From Thiobacillus thioparus DSM 505 (lineage in GTDB: Bacteria; Pseudomonadota; Gammaproteobacteria; Burkholderiales; Thiobacillaceae), in assembly GCF_000373385.1 (NCBI RefSeq), contig NZ_KB891317.1, forward strand, positions 62,001 through 126,000: a stretch of DNA of 64,000 bases, in the 5' to 3' direction. Every line of letters starts with the position of its first letter. The first letter of the stretch is position 1. The notes under the pieces were generated by a model. The model was not told the DNA's origin. It did no database searches and was given only the letters and a program-made list of their open reading frames with translations. The position numbers were made by a program, and so were the translations under genes. This document shows positions 43,905-55,123 of this stretch, one piece after another.

Positions 43905-43924
43905 GTGTCCGTTCGAATTAGAAT
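43896..43924 (+). promoter_or_regulatory. rpsB operon promoter
   Basis: The -35 TTGATA (43896-43901) and -10 TAGAAT (43919-43924) are spaced by exactly 17 bases; each hexamer matches consensus at five of six positions. The -35 overlaps the end of the kinase gene. The predicted transcript starts near 43931, at the foot of a perfect hairpin GTCCGAA-ATGG-TTCGGAC (43933-43950). Confidence 0.75.
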
Positions 43925-43969
43925 CGCGGGCTGTCCGAAATGGTTCGGACAAATTCGCACACCTGTCAT

Positions 43970-44034
43970 TAAAGGGTGGCGGCGTGTTCAAACGTACACA
44001 CGCGGCTGCTGACGGGTGGAGGCTCAACCCTTTA
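43970..44034 (+). promoter_or_regulatory. Structured rpsB leader, possible S2 autoregulatory element
   Basis: TAAAGGGT at 43970-43977 pairs perfectly with ACCCTTTA at 44027-44034, enclosing a 49-base GC-rich segment. The 3' arm ends two bases from the AGGAG ribosome site of rpsB, so folding could mask or expose it. An rpsB leader bound by S2 is known in proteobacteria; that this is the equivalent element is inference from position and pairing. Confidence 0.5.
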
Positions 44035-44044
44035 GGAGATTTTC

Positions 44045-44788
44045 ATGTCTGTCACCATGCGCCAAATGCTGGAGGCCGGTGTCCATTTCGGCCACCAGAC
44101 CCGCTTCTGGAACCCCAAGATGGCCCCGTTCATTTTCGGCCATCGCAACAAGATCCATATCGTCAACCTGGAAAAGTCGCTGCCGATGTTCCAGGAGGCG
44201 CAGAAATTCGTCCGTCAGCTGGCCGCCAACAAGGGCAACGTGCTGTTCGTCGGCACCAAGCGCGCCGCACGTGACATCGTGCGCGAAGAAGCGCAGCGCG
44301 CCGGCATGCCTTATGTCGACCAGCGCTGGCTCGGCGGCATGCTGACGAACTTCAAGACGGTCAAGCAGTCGATCAAGCGCCTGAACGAGCTGGAAGCCTC
44401 TCTGGCCGAACCGGGCCGTCTGTCGAAGAAGGAAATCCTCACGGTGCAGCGCGAAGTCGACAAGCTGAACCGCAGCCTGGGCGGCATCCGCGAAATGGGC
44501 GGCCTGCCCGATGCGATTTTCATCATCGACGTCGGCTACCAGAAGGGCGCCGTGGTCGAGGCCAAGAAACTGGGTATCCCGGTGATCGGCGTGGTCGACA
44601 CCAACAACAGCCCGGAAGGCGTGGACTACATCGTTCCCGGCAATGACGACTCGGCGCGGGCGATTCGCCTGTACGCCCGCGGCATGGCTGATGCGGCGCT
44701 GGAAGGCCGGGCCCAGGTCATCAGCGAAATCACCGGCGGCGAAGAGTTCGTCGAGGTGGAAGAAGAAGGCGACGTCGCCGCTGAGTAA
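44045..44788 (+). CDS. rpsB: 30S ribosomal protein S2
   Basis: A 247-residue S2 with family blocks [75 protein letters not shown] and [20 protein letters not shown], and an acidic C-terminus. AGGAG lies five bases before ATG. It heads the translation/envelope operon that follows and is transcribed from the promoter at 43896. Confidence 0.98.
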   Translation: MSVTMRQMLEAGVHFGHQTRFWNPKMAPFIFGHRNKIHIVNLEKSLPMFQEAQKFVRQLAANKGNVLFVGTKRAARDIVREEAQRAGMPYVDQRWLGGMLTNFKTVKQSIKRLNELEASLAEPGRLSKKEILTVQREVDKLNRSLGGIREMGGLPDAIFIIDVGYQKGAVVEAKKLGIPVIGVVDTNNSPEGVDYIVPGNDDSARAIRLYARGMADAALEGRAQVISEITGGEEFVEVEEEGDVAAE

Positions 44789-44807
44789 ACGCGACGCGTT
44801 GCAACAT

Positions 44808-44863
44808 CGCCGGGGTCGTTTCCCGGCGAGCGTATTCGAGGAGGGGCGTCTGCCCCTCTTTCC
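44808..44863 (+). terminator. Two hairpins between rpsB and tsf (attenuator-like)
   Basis: The spacer has CGCCGGG-(9)-CCCGGCG at 44808-44830 and GAGGGGC-GTCT-GCCCCTC followed by only three T at 44843-44863. The second is too T-poor for full termination. It may attenuate tsf relative to rpsB or protect a processed end, as in other rpsB-tsf operons. Confidence 0.5.
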
Positions 44864-44899
44864 GTATTGAATTGTTTGAAACTGGATTGGGAGTTCGAA

Positions 44900-45772
44900 A
44901 TGGCAGAAATCACTGCAAGCATGGTCAAGGATCTGCGCGAGAAAACCGATGCGCCGATGATGGACTGCAAGAAGGCGCTGTCGGAAGCCGGCGGCGACAT
45001 GCAGAAGGCGGAGGAAATCCTGCGCGTGCGTTTCGGCAATAAGGCCGCCAAGAGCGCCGGCCGCGTGGCCGCCGAAGGGATCGTGACCATTGCCATCAGC
45101 GCCGACGGAAAGTCGGCCGCCATGGTCGAGGTCAACTGCGAAACCGACTTCGTGGCGAAGAACGACGATTTCATGGCGCTGTCCAATGCGCTCGCCGGCA
45201 TGGTGCTGGAACAGAATCCGGCCGACGTCGCCGCGCTGTCCGCGCTGCCCTACAAGGGTGCCACGGTGGAAGCCTTCCGCACCGAACTGGTCGGCAAGAT
45301 CGGCGAGAACATGTCGGTACGCCGCTTCGTGCGTCTGAGCGGCCAGGGCAAGTTCGCCAGCTACATCCATGGCGGCAAGATCGGCGTGCTGGTCGACGTG
45401 ACCGGCGACGAAGCACTGGCGCGCGACATCGCGATGCACATCGCGGCGTCCAAACCGAAGTCGCTGGATGCCTCGGGCGTGGCGCCGGAGCTCATTGAGA
45501 CGGAGCGCCGCGTCGCGATCGAGAAGGCCAAGGAAGCCGGCAAGCCGGAAGCCATGCTGGAAAAAATTGCCGAAGGCACGGTGCAGAAATTCCTCAAGGA
45601 AGTCACCCTGCTGTCGCAGCCCTTCGTCAAGGATGACAAGCAGACCGTCGAGCAGGTGCTGAAGTCGAAGAACTCGCAGTGCCACGGCTTTGTGATGTAC
45701 GTGGTGGGCGAGGGCATCGAGAAGAAGGTGTCCGACTTCGCCGCTGAAGTTGCGGCCGCCTCCAAGGTCTGA
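44900..45772 (+). CDS. tsf: Elongation factor Ts
   Basis: A 290-residue EF-Ts, the nucleotide exchange factor of EF-Tu. The N-terminal module has [20 protein letters not shown], and the core has [20 protein letters not shown] with the TDFV motif that contacts EF-Tu. [10 protein letters not shown] and [20 protein letters not shown] are also seen. The length is normal. ATG 44900 is preceded by GGGAG. It is followed by pyrH after six bases. Confidence 0.97.
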   Translation: MAEITASMVKDLREKTDAPMMDCKKALSEAGGDMQKAEEILRVRFGNKAAKSAGRVAAEGIVTIAISADGKSAAMVEVNCETDFVAKNDDFMALSNALAGMVLEQNPADVAALSALPYKGATVEAFRTELVGKIGENMSVRRFVRLSGQGKFASYIHGGKIGVLVDVTGDEALARDIAMHIAASKPKSLDASGVAPELIETERRVAIEKAKEAGKPEAMLEKIAEGTVQKFLKEVTLLSQPFVKDDKQTVEQVLKSKNSQCHGFVMYVVGEGIEKKVSDFAAEVAAASKV

Positions 45773-45778
45773 CGAGGC

Positions 45779-46492
45779 ATGGCGCCGGTGCGACGCATCC
45801 TGCTGAAGCTGTCCGGCGAGGCCCTGATGGGGCCGGACAGCTTTGGTTATCACGCCGGAACGATGGCCGGCTTTGTCGGACAGATTCGTGAAGTCGTTGC
45901 GCTGGGCGTGCAGGTCGGCATCGTGGTCGGCGGCGGCAACCTGTTCCGCGGCGCCACCGGCGCGCTGTCCGGAATGAACCGTGCCACCGCCGACTCGATG
46001 GGCATGCTGGCGACAGTGATGAATGCGCTGGCGCTGAAGGATGCACTGCAGCAGGCCGGGGTCGAGGCACGCGTGCAGACGGCCGTGCACATTGCACACC
46101 TGGGCGAGGATTTCGAACGCGATGCAGCGGTGCGAGATCTGGAAGCCGGGCGGGTGGTGATTTTCGGCGGTGGCACGGGCAATCCGTTTTTCACCACGGA
46201 TACCGCCGCTGCCCTGCGCGCGGCCGAGATCGGCGCCGACCTGTTGCTGAAGGCGACCAAGGTCGACGGCGTCTATACCGCCGACCCCAAGAAGGATGCG
46301 GATGCCCGCCGCTACGAGACTCTGAGTTTCGACGAGGCGATCGCCAACAATCTCGGCGTGCTCGACACCGCCGCCTTTGCCTTGTGCCGCGAACAGAAAC
46401 TGTCGCTCGTCGTGTTCAACGTCTTCAAACCCGGCGCGCTGAAGCGCGTGGTGATGGGCGAGGACGAGGGTACGCGGGTAAGCAACCATTGA
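45779..46492 (+). CDS. pyrH: UMP kinase
   Basis: A 237-residue bacterial UMP kinase of the amino-acid kinase fold: [66 protein letters not shown], and [18 protein letters not shown]. It converts UMP to UDP and is controlled by UTP and GTP. It sits in the conserved order tsf-pyrH-frr. Confidence 0.97.
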   Translation: MAPVRRILLKLSGEALMGPDSFGYHAGTMAGFVGQIREVVALGVQVGIVVGGGNLFRGATGALSGMNRATADSMGMLATVMNALALKDALQQAGVEARVQTAVHIAHLGEDFERDAAVRDLEAGRVVIFGGGTGNPFFTTDTAAALRAAEIGADLLLKATKVDGVYTADPKKDADARRYETLSFDEAIANNLGVLDTAAFALCREQKLSLVVFNVFKPGALKRVVMGEDEGTRVSNH

Positions 46493-46501
46493 GGAGCTGA
46501 A

Positions 46502-47071
46502 ATGGCTGAAACCACCATTGCCGATATCAAGCAGTCTGCCGAACAGAAAATGGGCAAGTCGCTGGAAGCGCTGAAGAACGATCTGGCCAAGGTGCGTACC
46601 GGGCGTGCGCATGCCGGCATTCTCGACCATGTCATGGTCGACTACTACGGCAACCCGACGCCGGTGCCGCAGGTGGCCAACGTATCGCTGATCGATTCGC
46701 GCACGCTGGGTGTGCAGCCGTACGAAAAGAACATGGTCGGCAAGATCGAGAAGGCGATTCGCGATGGCGATCTGGGCCTGAATCCGGCGACACACGGCGA
46801 CATCATCCGCGTGCCGATGCCTTCGCTGACCGAGGAACGTCGCAAGGATCTGATCAAGGTCGTGCGCGGCGAGGCGGAAAACGCGCGCGTCGCGGTACGC
46901 AACATCCGCCGTGACGCCAATGGCACGTTGAAGGACATGGTCAAGGCCAAGACCGCGACCGAGGACGAAGAGCGCCGTACCCAGGACGAAGTGCAGAAAC
47001 TGACGGACAAGTTCATCGGCGAGATCGACAAGATGCTGGCCGACAAAGAGAAGGACCTGCTCGCGGTCTGA
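46502..47071 (+). CDS. frr: Ribosome recycling factor
   Basis: A 189-residue RRF, which with EF-G splits ribosomes after termination. Blocks: [80 protein letters not shown] and [21 protein letters not shown] precedes ATG by five bases. It is followed by uppS after a 23-base gap. Confidence 0.97.
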   Translation: MAETTIADIKQSAEQKMGKSLEALKNDLAKVRTGRAHAGILDHVMVDYYGNPTPVPQVANVSLIDSRTLGVQPYEKNMVGKIEKAIRDGDLGLNPATHGDIIRVPMPSLTEERRKDLIKVVRGEAENARVAVRNIRRDANGTLKDMVKAKTATEDEERRTQDEVQKLTDKFIGEIDKMLADKEKDLLAV

Positions 47072-47094
47072 GCAGTCAGGCGAGCATATCCGGC

Positions 47095-47841
47095 GTGTCT
47101 ACCCGCAAGAAACAAGCGACACCTGCCGGCACTGACGTGCCGCGGCACATCGCCATCATCATGGATGGCAACGGTCGCTGGGCGAAGCGCCGGTTGATGC
47201 CGCGTGTCGCCGGGCATCGCAAGGGGGTCGAAGCGCTGCGCGGTGTGATCCGCGCCTGCGCCGAGCGCGGCGTGTCGCATCTCACGGTATTTGCTTTCAG
47301 TTCCGAGAACTGGCGGCGTCCGCAGGAAGAAGTCACCCTGTTGATGGAGTTGTTCATGCGCGCACTGGAAAATGAGGTTGCGCGACTGCACGAAAATGGC
47401 ATCCGTTTCCGCGTCATCGGCGACCTGTCGGGTTTTTCCGAGCGTATCCAGGCCTTGATCCGTGACGCGGAGGCGCTGACGCGCGACAACACCCGCCTAA
47501 CCTTCACCGTCGCGGCCAATTACGGCGGACGCTGGGACATTGTGCAGGCGATGAAGAAATTGATGGCGGCCGGCGTGTCGCCGGACGAGGTGGATGAAGC
47601 GGCGCTGGCGCAGAAACTCAGTATCGCCGACATGCCCGAGCCGGACCTGTTCATCCGCACCGGCGGCGAGCAGCGCATCAGCAATTTCCTGTTGTGGCAG
47701 CTGGCCTACACTGAGCTTTATTTCACCGATGCACTGTGGCCTGACTTTGATCCCGCGGCGCTGGACGAAGCGATCGCCTCCTATCGAACCCGTGAACGCC
47801 GTTTTGGCCGCACCAGCGAGCAGGTGCGGTCCGCGTCGTGA
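47095..47841 (+). CDS. uppS: Undecaprenyl diphosphate synthase
   Basis: A 248-residue cis-prenyltransferase that makes the C55 carrier lipid for peptidoglycan and glycan synthesis. Motifs: [15 protein letters not shown] (catalytic Asp), [45 protein letters not shown] and [12 protein letters not shown]. The start is a GTG. It overlaps cdsA by four bases. Its product is also the carrier needed by the GtrB/ArnT-like locus at 6-14 kb. Confidence 0.96.
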   Translation: MSTRKKQATPAGTDVPRHIAIIMDGNGRWAKRRLMPRVAGHRKGVEALRGVIRACAERGVSHLTVFAFSSENWRRPQEEVTLLMELFMRALENEVARLHENGIRFRVIGDLSGFSERIQALIRDAEALTRDNTRLTFTVAANYGGRWDIVQAMKKLMAAGVSPDEVDEAALAQKLSIADMPEPDLFIRTGGEQRISNFLLWQLAYTELYFTDALWPDFDPAALDEAIASYRTRERRFGRTSEQVRSAS

Positions 47842-48671
47842 CGGCCATTCCGGAGACGCCATCGATGACGCCGCTTCTCCGCCGGATAGGCACCGCCGTA
47901 TTGCTGCTGGCCGTGTTCGTGCCGGCCGCATGGTGGGCGCCCACATGGTTGTGGGGGGTCCTGATGGCAGGCGTGGTGGGGATGGCGGCTTACGAATGGG
48001 CGCGCCTGAGCCATTTTCCACCGCTGTCTGCGCGTGTCTATGCCATCTTGCTGACGCTGTGCGCGCTGGTGTTGCCGTATGGGCTGGCCGGAGGCTGGCC
48101 AGCTTTCCAGACCGCCCTGATTGTTCTGGCCATCGTTTTCTGGTTGCTGGTTGCCCCCCTGTGGCTGTTGGGACGCTGGAAGGCATCCCACGTGTTCGTG
48201 CGTGCCGCGATCGGGGTCGTGATTCTGCTGCCGACCTGGGCGGCGTTGCTCTATTTGCGTGCGCGCGGGCCTGCCGTACTACTGGGCGTGATGGCGGTCG
48301 TCTGGATCGCCGATACCGCTGCTTATTTCTCCGGGCGCCTGTTCGGACGTCATAAGCTTGCACCCGCCATCAGTCCCGGCAAGACCTGGGAAGGCGTGGG
48401 AGGGGCGCTCGTGGCACTGGCCGTGTATGCCGTCGCCTTGAGTCTGTGGAGTGCCCTGCCTGTGCGGCCCCTGCTTTTCATGGTGTGGGGGCTGCTCTAC
48501 CTGTCGGTACTGGGCGATCTGTTCGAGTCGTGGATCAAGCGTATGTCGGGCATGAAAGATAGTGGCGACACGTTGCCGGGTCACGGCGGCGTGCTCGACC
48601 GGATCGATGCACTGACTTCCACCTTGCCGATTGCCACGGGCATGTGGATGTGGCTGGAACATTCCACATGA
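47838..48671 (+). CDS. cdsA: Phosphatidate cytidylyltransferase
   Basis: A 277-residue membrane enzyme with about eight helices that makes CDP-diacylglycerol. The C-terminal CDP-transferase signature is [20 protein letters not shown] followed by GVLDRIDAL. An earlier conserved loop is [20 protein letters not shown] and [11 protein letters not shown]. It starts at a GTG overlapping the uppS stop (GTGA) and ends overlapping the dxr ATG (ATGA). Confidence 0.96.
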   Translation: MTAIPETPSMTPLLRRIGTAVLLLAVFVPAAWWAPTWLWGVLMAGVVGMAAYEWARLSHFPPLSARVYAILLTLCALVLPYGLAGGWPAFQTALIVLAIVFWLLVAPLWLLGRWKASHVFVRAAIGVVILLPTWAALLYLRARGPAVLLGVMAVVWIADTAAYFSGRLFGRHKLAPAISPGKTWEGVGGALVALAVYAVALSLWSALPVRPLLFMVWGLLYLSVLGDLFESWIKRMSGMKDSGDTLPGHGGVLDRIDALTSTLPIATGMWMWLEHST

Positions 48672-49864
48672 ATGAAAGCGGCATGAAACCGCGTGTCCTC
48701 ACCATCCTGGGCGCCACCGGCACCATCGGCGTCAACACGCTCGATGTCGTGGCGCGTCACCCCGATCGTTTCAAGGTGTTCGCCCTTAGCGGCGCGACCC
48801 AGGTCGAACGCATGGTGGAGCAGATTCGCACGCACCGTCCACGTTTCGCGGTGATGAGCGAGCCTGCCGCCGCCGCTGCCCTGCGCGATCGGGTGACTGC
48901 CGAAAGTTTGGCGGTCGAGGTACTCGAGGGCGCGACCGCGCTGGCCGAGGTGTCGATCGCACCCGAGGTTGACACCGTGATGGCGGCGATCGTGGGCGCG
49001 GCAGGCCTGCCAGCGACGCTGGCAGCGGCCCAGGCCGGCAAGCGGATTCTGCTGGCCAACAAGGAGACCCTGGTGGTGTCCGGCCAGCTGTTCATGGACG
49101 CCGTTGCCGCCAGCGGCGCCGAGCTGCTGCCGATCGATTCCGAGCACAACGCCATCTTCCAGGCTTTGCCGCGCGACTTCGATGGCGACTTCCAGCGTGC
49201 CGGGGTGAGGGCGCTGTGGCTGACCGCATCCGGCGGCCCATTCCGCACGCTGTCGGCCGAGGCGATCGCCGCCGCCACCCCCGCGCAAGCGGTGGCCCAC
49301 CCCAACTGGGTGATGGGCAGGAAGATATCGGTTGACTCGGCCAGCCTGATGAACAAGGGCCTGGAGGTGATCGAGGCGCGCTGGCTGTTCAATGCGCGCC
49401 CCGAGCAGATCAAGGTGGTGGTACATCCGCAGAGCATCGTGCATTCGATGGTCGAATACGCCGACGGCTCGGTGATCGCGCAGATGGGCACGCCCGACAT
49501 GCGCACGCCGATCGCGTACGCGCTGGGTTTTCCCGAGCGCATCGACGCCGGTGTGTCGGGGCTCGAACTGATGGGCAGGCAGCTGACCTTCGAGGCGCCC
49601 GACACGGCGCGCTTCCCCTGTCTGCAACTGGCCTTCGACGCACTCGCCGCGGGCGGCAACGCCGCGGCAGTGTTGAATGCTGCCAACGAAGTCGCGGTAG
49701 CACGTTTTCTCGACGGCGTAGTTCCGTTCCCCGCCATCGCCGCCAGCATTGCCCACGCGCTGGACACGCTGGCGGGTGGCCCGGCGGCCACGCTGGACGA
49801 CCTGCTCGAGACCGACCGCCAGGCACGCCGTGTGGCGGGCGCCTATCTGGAGACTTGCGCATGA
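48668..49864 (+). CDS. dxr: 1-deoxy-D-xylulose-5-phosphate reductoisomerase
   Basis: A 398-residue NADPH enzyme of the MEP isoprenoid pathway. The N-terminal nucleotide motif is [18 protein letters not shown], followed by [31 protein letters not shown] (metal Asp, Glu), [31 protein letters not shown] and [20 protein letters not shown] 48668 overlaps the cdsA stop; another in-frame ATG five codons later is possible. The product feeds uppS. Confidence 0.97.
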   Translation: MNESGMKPRVLTILGATGTIGVNTLDVVARHPDRFKVFALSGATQVERMVEQIRTHRPRFAVMSEPAAAAALRDRVTAESLAVEVLEGATALAEVSIAPEVDTVMAAIVGAAGLPATLAAAQAGKRILLANKETLVVSGQLFMDAVAASGAELLPIDSEHNAIFQALPRDFDGDFQRAGVRALWLTASGGPFRTLSAEAIAAATPAQAVAHPNWVMGRKISVDSASLMNKGLEVIEARWLFNARPEQIKVVVHPQSIVHSMVEYADGSVIAQMGTPDMRTPIAYALGFPERIDAGVSGLELMGRQLTFEAPDTARFPCLQLAFDALAAGGNAAAVLNAANEVAVARFLDGVVPFPAIAASIAHALDTLAGGPAATLDDLLETDRQARRVAGAYLETCA

Positions 49865-51213
49865 GCGTGCTACATACCGTTGTATGGTTTTTGGTCGCTA
49901 TCGCCATTCTGGTGGTGGTACACGAATTCGGCCACTATCTGGCGGCCCGATTGGCTGGCGTCAAGGTTCTGCGTTTTTCGCTTGGATTCGGCAAACCGCT
50001 GTTCAGTCGCCGTTTCGGCCGCGACCAGACCGAATGGGCGCTTGCCGCGCTACCCTTTGGCGGTTACGTCAAGATGCTCGACGAACGCGAAGGCGAGGTC
50101 CCGGCCGCTGAGGCGCATCGCAGCTTCAATCGGGCGAGTGTCTGGCGCCGCATCGGCATCGTCGCGGCGGGCCCGATCGCCAATTTCCTGCTGGCCATCG
50201 TGTTCTACTGGGCGCTGTTCCTGCATGGCATGCCTGCGATGAAGCCGCTGATCGGCGAGCCGCCGGCCGGCACGCCGGCCGCGCAGGCGGGACTGGTGTC
50301 AGGGGATGAAATCCGCCGCGTCAATGGCGCCGACACCCCATCCTTCCAGGATCTGCGGCTGGAACTGCTGCGTGCCGGTGTGGCGGGTGATCCGCTTGCG
50401 CTGGAATTGGCCGATGGCCGCAGCGTACGGCTTGACGCACCGCCCATGGATACCGAGAACCTGGAACGGGACACCCTGCGCCCGCTCGGGATCGTGCGTT
50501 ACGACCCCGAGATCGATCCGGTCATCGGCGAGGTGCTGCCCGGCGGCGCGGCGGCGCGGGCAGACTTCCAGAGCGGAGACCGGCTGATCGCCGCCAACGG
50601 GGAAGCCGTGGCGACCTGGCAGGACTGGGTGAACTTGATTCGCCAGCATCCGTCGCAATCCTTGCGTATCGAATACGAACGCGAGGGGAAAATGCGCGAA
50701 TTGACGGTCGTGCCCGATACAGTGGATGAGAATGGCCAGCGTGTCGGGAAGATCGGCGCCGGTCCCAAGGTCGATCCTTCGTTGATGGACGACCTGATGA
50801 CCGAGGTGCGTTACGGCCCGGTCGAGGCGCTGGGACGTGGCGCTGAAAAAACCTGGGACATGAGCCTGTTCACGCTGGAGATGATGGGGCGTATGGTGCT
50901 GGGACAGGTATCCTGGAAAAACCTGTCTGGTCCGCTGACCATTGCCGACTATGCCGGCCAGAGCGCCACGCTCGGGTGGATCAGTTTTGTCGGATTTCTG
51001 GCGCTGGTGAGCGTGAGTCTGGGGGTGCTGAATCTGCTGCCCGTCCCGCTGTTGGATGGGGGGCACCTCATGTATTATGTTGCCGAAGTTTTGACCGGTC
51101 GCCCGGTGTCCGAGCGCACCATGGAAATAGGGAGCCGAGTCGGCATGATGCTCCTGCTTCTGCTGATGTCGTTTGCCCTGTTCAACGATTTGCAACGCCT
51201 GATAGGCGGATGA
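49861..51213 (+). CDS. rseP: Site-2 intramembrane zinc protease RseP
   Basis: A 450-residue S2P protease that cleaves anti-sigma factor RseA-type substrates. The zinc motif [14 protein letters not shown] lies in the first membrane segment, followed by [13 protein letters not shown] and [17 protein letters not shown]. Two PDZ domains occupy about 115-300. The last segments hold [19 protein letters not shown] with the third ligand Asp. The start overlaps dxr (ATGA) and the stop overlaps a possible bamA start. This links isoprenoid, phospholipid and outer-membrane stress genes in one coupled chain. Confidence 0.96.
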   Translation: MSVLHTVVWFLVAIAILVVVHEFGHYLAARLAGVKVLRFSLGFGKPLFSRRFGRDQTEWALAALPFGGYVKMLDEREGEVPAAEAHRSFNRASVWRRIGIVAAGPIANFLLAIVFYWALFLHGMPAMKPLIGEPPAGTPAAQAGLVSGDEIRRVNGADTPSFQDLRLELLRAGVAGDPLALELADGRSVRLDAPPMDTENLERDTLRPLGIVRYDPEIDPVIGEVLPGGAAARADFQSGDRLIAANGEAVATWQDWVNLIRQHPSQSLRIEYEREGKMRELTVVPDTVDENGQRVGKIGAGPKVDPSLMDDLMTEVRYGPVEALGRGAEKTWDMSLFTLEMMGRMVLGQVSWKNLSGPLTIADYAGQSATLGWISFVGFLALVSVSLGVLNLLPVPLLDGGHLMYYVAEVLTGRPVSERTMEIGSRVGMMLLLLLMSFALFNDLQRLIGG

Positions 51214-51221
51214 TAACAACC

Positions 51222-53522
51222 ATGATCCTGAACCGTTTGACGCTTGCCCTTGCCGTCGTATTCGCCGCGCAGCCCGTATTCGCAGCAGAGCCCTTTGTCG
51301 TCAAGGACATCCGGGTCGAAGGGATCCAGCGCACCGAGGCGGGCACGGTATTCAGCTACCTGCCGGTCAAGGTCGGCGACACGATGACCGACGAGAAGAC
51401 CGCCGCGGCGATCAAGGCGCTTTACGCCACCGGTTTTTTCAAGGATGTACGGCTGGAAGCGCGCGACGGTGTGGTGATCGTCACGGTCGAGGAGCGTCCT
51501 TCGATCGCCACGATCACCCTCACCGGCATCAAGGAGTTTTCGCAGGATGATTTGAAGAAAGGGCTCAAGGACACCGGACTGGCGGAAGGCCGTGTGCTCG
51601 ACCGCTCTCTCCTGGACAAGGCCGAGCAGGAATTGCAGCGGCAATACTTCAACCGCGGCAAGTATGCGGTCGAAATCAAATCCACCCTGACGCCGCTGGA
51701 GCGCAACCGCGTCGCCGTGCAGTTCGACGTGGTGGAAGGCAACAGCGCAAAGATTCAGCAAATCAACATTGTCGGCAACCAGGCGTTCAAGGAAAAGGAA
51801 CTGCTGAAGCAGTTCACCTCGACCACGCCGGGCTGGCTGACCTGGTACACCAAGAACGACCAGTATTCCAAGACGCGCCTGGCCGGCGACATCGAGGCCC
51901 TGCGCTCGTTCTACCTCAATCGCGGTTACCTCGAGTTCAATGTCGATTCCACCCAGGTGTCGATTTCTCCGGACAAGCAGGGCATCTACATCACCGTCAA
52001 TGTGACCGAGGGACCCCAGTACAAGGTATCCGACGTCAAGCTGGCCGGGCAGATGCTGGTGCCGGAAACCGAACTGAAAAAGCTCATCACCATCAAGCCA
52101 GGCGAGGTATTCGCGCGCGACCGTCTGACCGAGACCACGAAAGCCATTGGCGACCGTCTTGGCAACGACGGCTATGCCTTCGCCAACGTCAACGCGGTGC
52201 CCGACCTCGACAAGGACAAGCGCACGGTCGCGTTCACCCTGTTCGTCGATCCGGGCCGCCGCGTGTACGTGAATCGCGTCAACGTCTCGGGCAACACCAA
52301 GACCCGCGACGAAGTGGTGCGCCGCGAAGTGCGCCAGATGGAAGGCGCGTATTACGACGCCGAAAAGATCAACCTGTCGCGCGACCGTCTCAATCGCCTG
52401 GGTTACTTCAACGAAGTGAATATCGAGACCCCGGCGGTGCAGGGCACCACCGACCAGGTCGACGTCAACGTGGGCGTGACCGAGAAATCTACTGGCAGCG
52501 TGATGTTAGGCGCCGGCTTTTCGTCGTCCGAGGGAGTGGTGCTGTCGGGCTCGGTCTCGCAGAGCAACGTGTTCGGAACCGGTAACCGGCTGTCGGCGCA
52601 GATCAACTCGGGCAGCGTCAACACCGTGTATGCGCTGTCGTTCACCAATCCTTATTACACCATCGATGGCGTCAGCCTGGGCTATGACCTGTATCGCCGC
52701 GACGTCGATGCCACCTCGCTTTCCAATGTCGGCGCCTACAAGACTTCGACCTATGGCGCGGGCGTGCGATTCGGCCTGCCGGTGAACGAGCGCGATTTCG
52801 TCTCGCTCGGCCTGACCTACGAGCAGACTTCGCTGACCACCTATTCGGACAGCCCGGTGCAGTACACGCGATTCGTCAACGAGTTCGGCAAGGACAACGA
52901 TACCGTGCGTCTGGATACGTCCTGGGCGCGCGATACCCGCAACAGCTACCTGTTCCCGACCAAGGGCTTGATGCAGCGGGTGGCGGCCGAGGTGGGCACA
53001 CCGGGCGGCAGCCTGCAGTACTACAAACTGTCGTTCCAGCACCAGCAATATATCCCGCTGAGCAAGAGCTTCACCCTGATGTTGAATGGCGAGGTGGGGA
53101 TAGGCGACGGCCTGTCCGGCAAGCCCTTGCCGTTCTTCAAGAACTTCTATGCGGGTGGCAACAGTTCGGTGCGCGGATTCAAGACGGGTACCCTGGGGCC
53201 CAAGGACGCGAACGGGGATGCGCTGGGCGGCGACAAGCGCGTGGTCGGTAATGCGGAAATCTTCTTCCCGCTACCGGGTCTCAAGGACGACCAGTCGCTG
53301 CGCATGTCGGCGTTTGTCGATGCGGGCGCCACCTTCGGCCCCGACGACAGGGACAACCTGTACAAGACGTTCGCATTCGGCGACTTGCGCTATTCGGCGG
53401 GGATTGCCGTACTCTGGGTTTCGCCGCTCGGCCCGCTCAAATTCAGCCTGGCGCAACCGATCGTCAAGAAGACGGGCGACAAAGCTGAAATGTTTCAATT
53501 CACCCTTGGCAATGTGTTCTGA
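51222..53522 (+). CDS. bamA: Outer membrane protein assembly factor BamA
   Basis: A 766-residue Omp85 protein, the core of the BAM complex. The signal peptide is MILNRLTLALAVVF to QPVFA. Five POTRA domains span about 22-420 (FVVKDIRVEGIQRTEAGTVF, KIQQINIVGNQAFKEKELL, YKVSDVKLAGQMLVPETEL, VYVNRVNVSGNTKTRDEVVR), followed by the 16-strand barrel with the conserved lid motif VRGF (NSSVRGFKTGTLGP) and C-terminal aromatic FTLGNVF. An ATG at 51210 overlapping the rseP stop would add four residues. Confidence 0.96.
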   Translation: MILNRLTLALAVVFAAQPVFAAEPFVVKDIRVEGIQRTEAGTVFSYLPVKVGDTMTDEKTAAAIKALYATGFFKDVRLEARDGVVIVTVEERPSIATITLTGIKEFSQDDLKKGLKDTGLAEGRVLDRSLLDKAEQELQRQYFNRGKYAVEIKSTLTPLERNRVAVQFDVVEGNSAKIQQINIVGNQAFKEKELLKQFTSTTPGWLTWYTKNDQYSKTRLAGDIEALRSFYLNRGYLEFNVDSTQVSISPDKQGIYITVNVTEGPQYKVSDVKLAGQMLVPETELKKLITIKPGEVFARDRLTETTKAIGDRLGNDGYAFANVNAVPDLDKDKRTVAFTLFVDPGRRVYVNRVNVSGNTKTRDEVVRREVRQMEGAYYDAEKINLSRDRLNRLGYFNEVNIETPAVQGTTDQVDVNVGVTEKSTGSVMLGAGFSSSEGVVLSGSVSQSNVFGTGNRLSAQINSGSVNTVYALSFTNPYYTIDGVSLGYDLYRRDVDATSLSNVGAYKTSTYGAGVRFGLPVNERDFVSLGLTYEQTSLTTYSDSPVQYTRFVNEFGKDNDTVRLDTSWARDTRNSYLFPTKGLMQRVAAEVGTPGGSLQYYKLSFQHQQYIPLSKSFTLMLNGEVGIGDGLSGKPLPFFKNFYAGGNSSVRGFKTGTLGPKDANGDALGGDKRVVGNAEIFFPLPGLKDDQSLRMSAFVDAGATFGPDDRDNLYKTFAFGDLRYSAGIAVLWVSPLGPLKFSLAQPIVKKTGDKAEMFQFTLGNVF

Positions 53523-53546
53523 GGGTAAGCCGTTACTGGAGTATTC

Positions 53547-54050
53547 ATGATGAAGTTCAAGCAGCTGGTAGTTTCCCTGATCCTTGCGTCTGCGTTCGCG
53601 GCCGCGCCCGTCCTGGCTGACACCAAGATCGGCTTCGTCAACACCGAGAGATTGCTGCGCGAGGCGCCTCTGTCGATTGCCGCGCAGAAAAAGCTGGAGC
53701 GCGAGTTCGCCGGACGCGACCAGGAACTGCAGAAACTGGCCAAGCAGGCCCGTGACCTGCAGGCGCAGCTCGACAAGGATGGCGTGACCATGTCAGACAG
53801 CGACCGCAAGTCGAAGGAACGCGACCTCAACAATCTCAACCTCGAGTTGCAGCGCAAGGGGCGCGAATTCCGCGAAGACCTCAACCTGCGCCGCAACGAA
53901 GAATTGGGCCAGATCCAGGAACGTGCACGCAAGGCGATCCAGGACATCGCCAAGACGGAGAAATTCGACCTGATCGTCGAGCAGGCCGTATACGTCGATC
54001 CCAGGAACGACATCACCGATCGCGTGATGAAGGCTCTGGGTGGGAAATAA
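53547..54050 (+). CDS. skp: Periplasmic chaperone Skp/OmpH
   Basis: A 167-residue Skp-family protein. The signal peptide MMKFKQLVVSLILASAFAAA ends at VLA; the mature part starts DTKIGFVNTERLLREAPLS, continues into two long charged coiled-coil helices (about 45-130), and closes with FDLIVEQAVYVDPRNDITDR. Skp holds unfolded outer-membrane proteins on the way to BamA. It follows bamA after 24 bases. Confidence 0.95.
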   Translation: MMKFKQLVVSLILASAFAAAPVLADTKIGFVNTERLLREAPLSIAAQKKLEREFAGRDQELQKLAKQARDLQAQLDKDGVTMSDSDRKSKERDLNNLNLELQRKGREFREDLNLRRNEELGQIQERARKAIQDIAKTEKFDLIVEQAVYVDPRNDITDRVMKALGGK

Positions 54051-54051
54051 A

Positions 54052-54080
54052 CGTGGCCGTGGAAAATAAACTCGGCCACG
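54052..54080 (+). repeat. Short inverted repeat between skp and lpxD
   Basis: CGTGGCCG at 54052-54059 pairs perfectly with CGGCCACG at 54073-54080 across a 13-base AT-rich loop. The loop and flanks repeat a GGAAATAAAC/GGAAAATAAACT motif, suggesting a small local duplication. There is no T-run, so it is not a full terminator; it may stabilise the upstream mRNA. Confidence 0.6.
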
Positions 54081-54095
54081 GAAGATAAGCAGCCA

Positions 54096-55123
54096 ATGGC
54101 CTCTACGCTGACCGAACTGGTTGCGCGTTTTGGCGGGGAGTTGCTGGGCGATGGCAGTATCACGATTCGCCAGGTTGCGCCGCTGAATCAGGCGCAGGCG
54201 GACGAGATCGGCTTTGTCTCGCAAGCCAAGTATTTGGCTCAGCTGGCCGACACGCATGCCGCCGCAGTGATCCTGCCGCTGGAGGCGCGCGACGCGACTA
54301 CGCTGCCGCGCATTCTCACGCCCAACCCTTACCTGTATTTCGCGCGCGTCTCGGCCCTGCTGAATCCGCCGCCGCACCCGCCTGCGGGCATCCATCCCGC
54401 GGCGACGGTTGCAGGTGACGCCAGGATTGCTGCCGGCGCCAGCATTGGCCCCGGCGCGGTGATCGGCGCCGGGGCCGTGGTTGGCGCACGCACGGTGGTC
54501 GGGCCCAACTGCGTCGTCGGCGACCATGCGCGCATCGGCGACGACTGCCTGCTGCACGCCAACGTCACGCTGTATCACCGCTGCGAAGTGGGCGACCGTG
54601 CCATCCTGCATGCGGGCTGCGTGATCGGCGCGGACGGCTTTGGTTTTGCGCCGAACGACGGCCGTTGGGAAAAAATCCCGCAGATCGGCCGGGTGCTGAT
54701 CGGCGACGACGTCGAAGTCGGCGCCTGCACCACCATCGACCGCGGCGCGCTGGAGGACACGGTGATCGAGGAGGGCGTCAAGCTCGACAACCTGATCCAG
54801 GTGGCGCACAACGTGACGATCGGCGCGCATACGGCGATCGCCGCCTGTACCGGCATCGCCGGCAGCGCGAAGATCGGCCGCCACTGCACCATCGGCGGCG
54901 CGGCGATGATCTTCGGCCATATCGAGATCGCAGACGGCACCCGCATCTCGACCAATACGCTGATCACCAAATCGCTGCCGAAGGCGGGCACCTACACCTC
55001 GGCGCCGCCGTTCACCGAACACGAGGTCTGGCAGAAGAACGCCGTCCACATGCGCAATCTCGACAAGCTGGTGAACCGCATCAAGCAGCTCGAAAAACGC
55101 CTAACCGAACTGGAAAGCAAATC

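Noticed and set aside
44024-46795. A 923-codon open frame on the minus strand across rpsB, tsf, pyrH and frr
   Set aside because: It is an antisense shadow created by high GC and codon bias; the plus strand carries four unmistakable ribosomal/translation genes with good ribosome sites.
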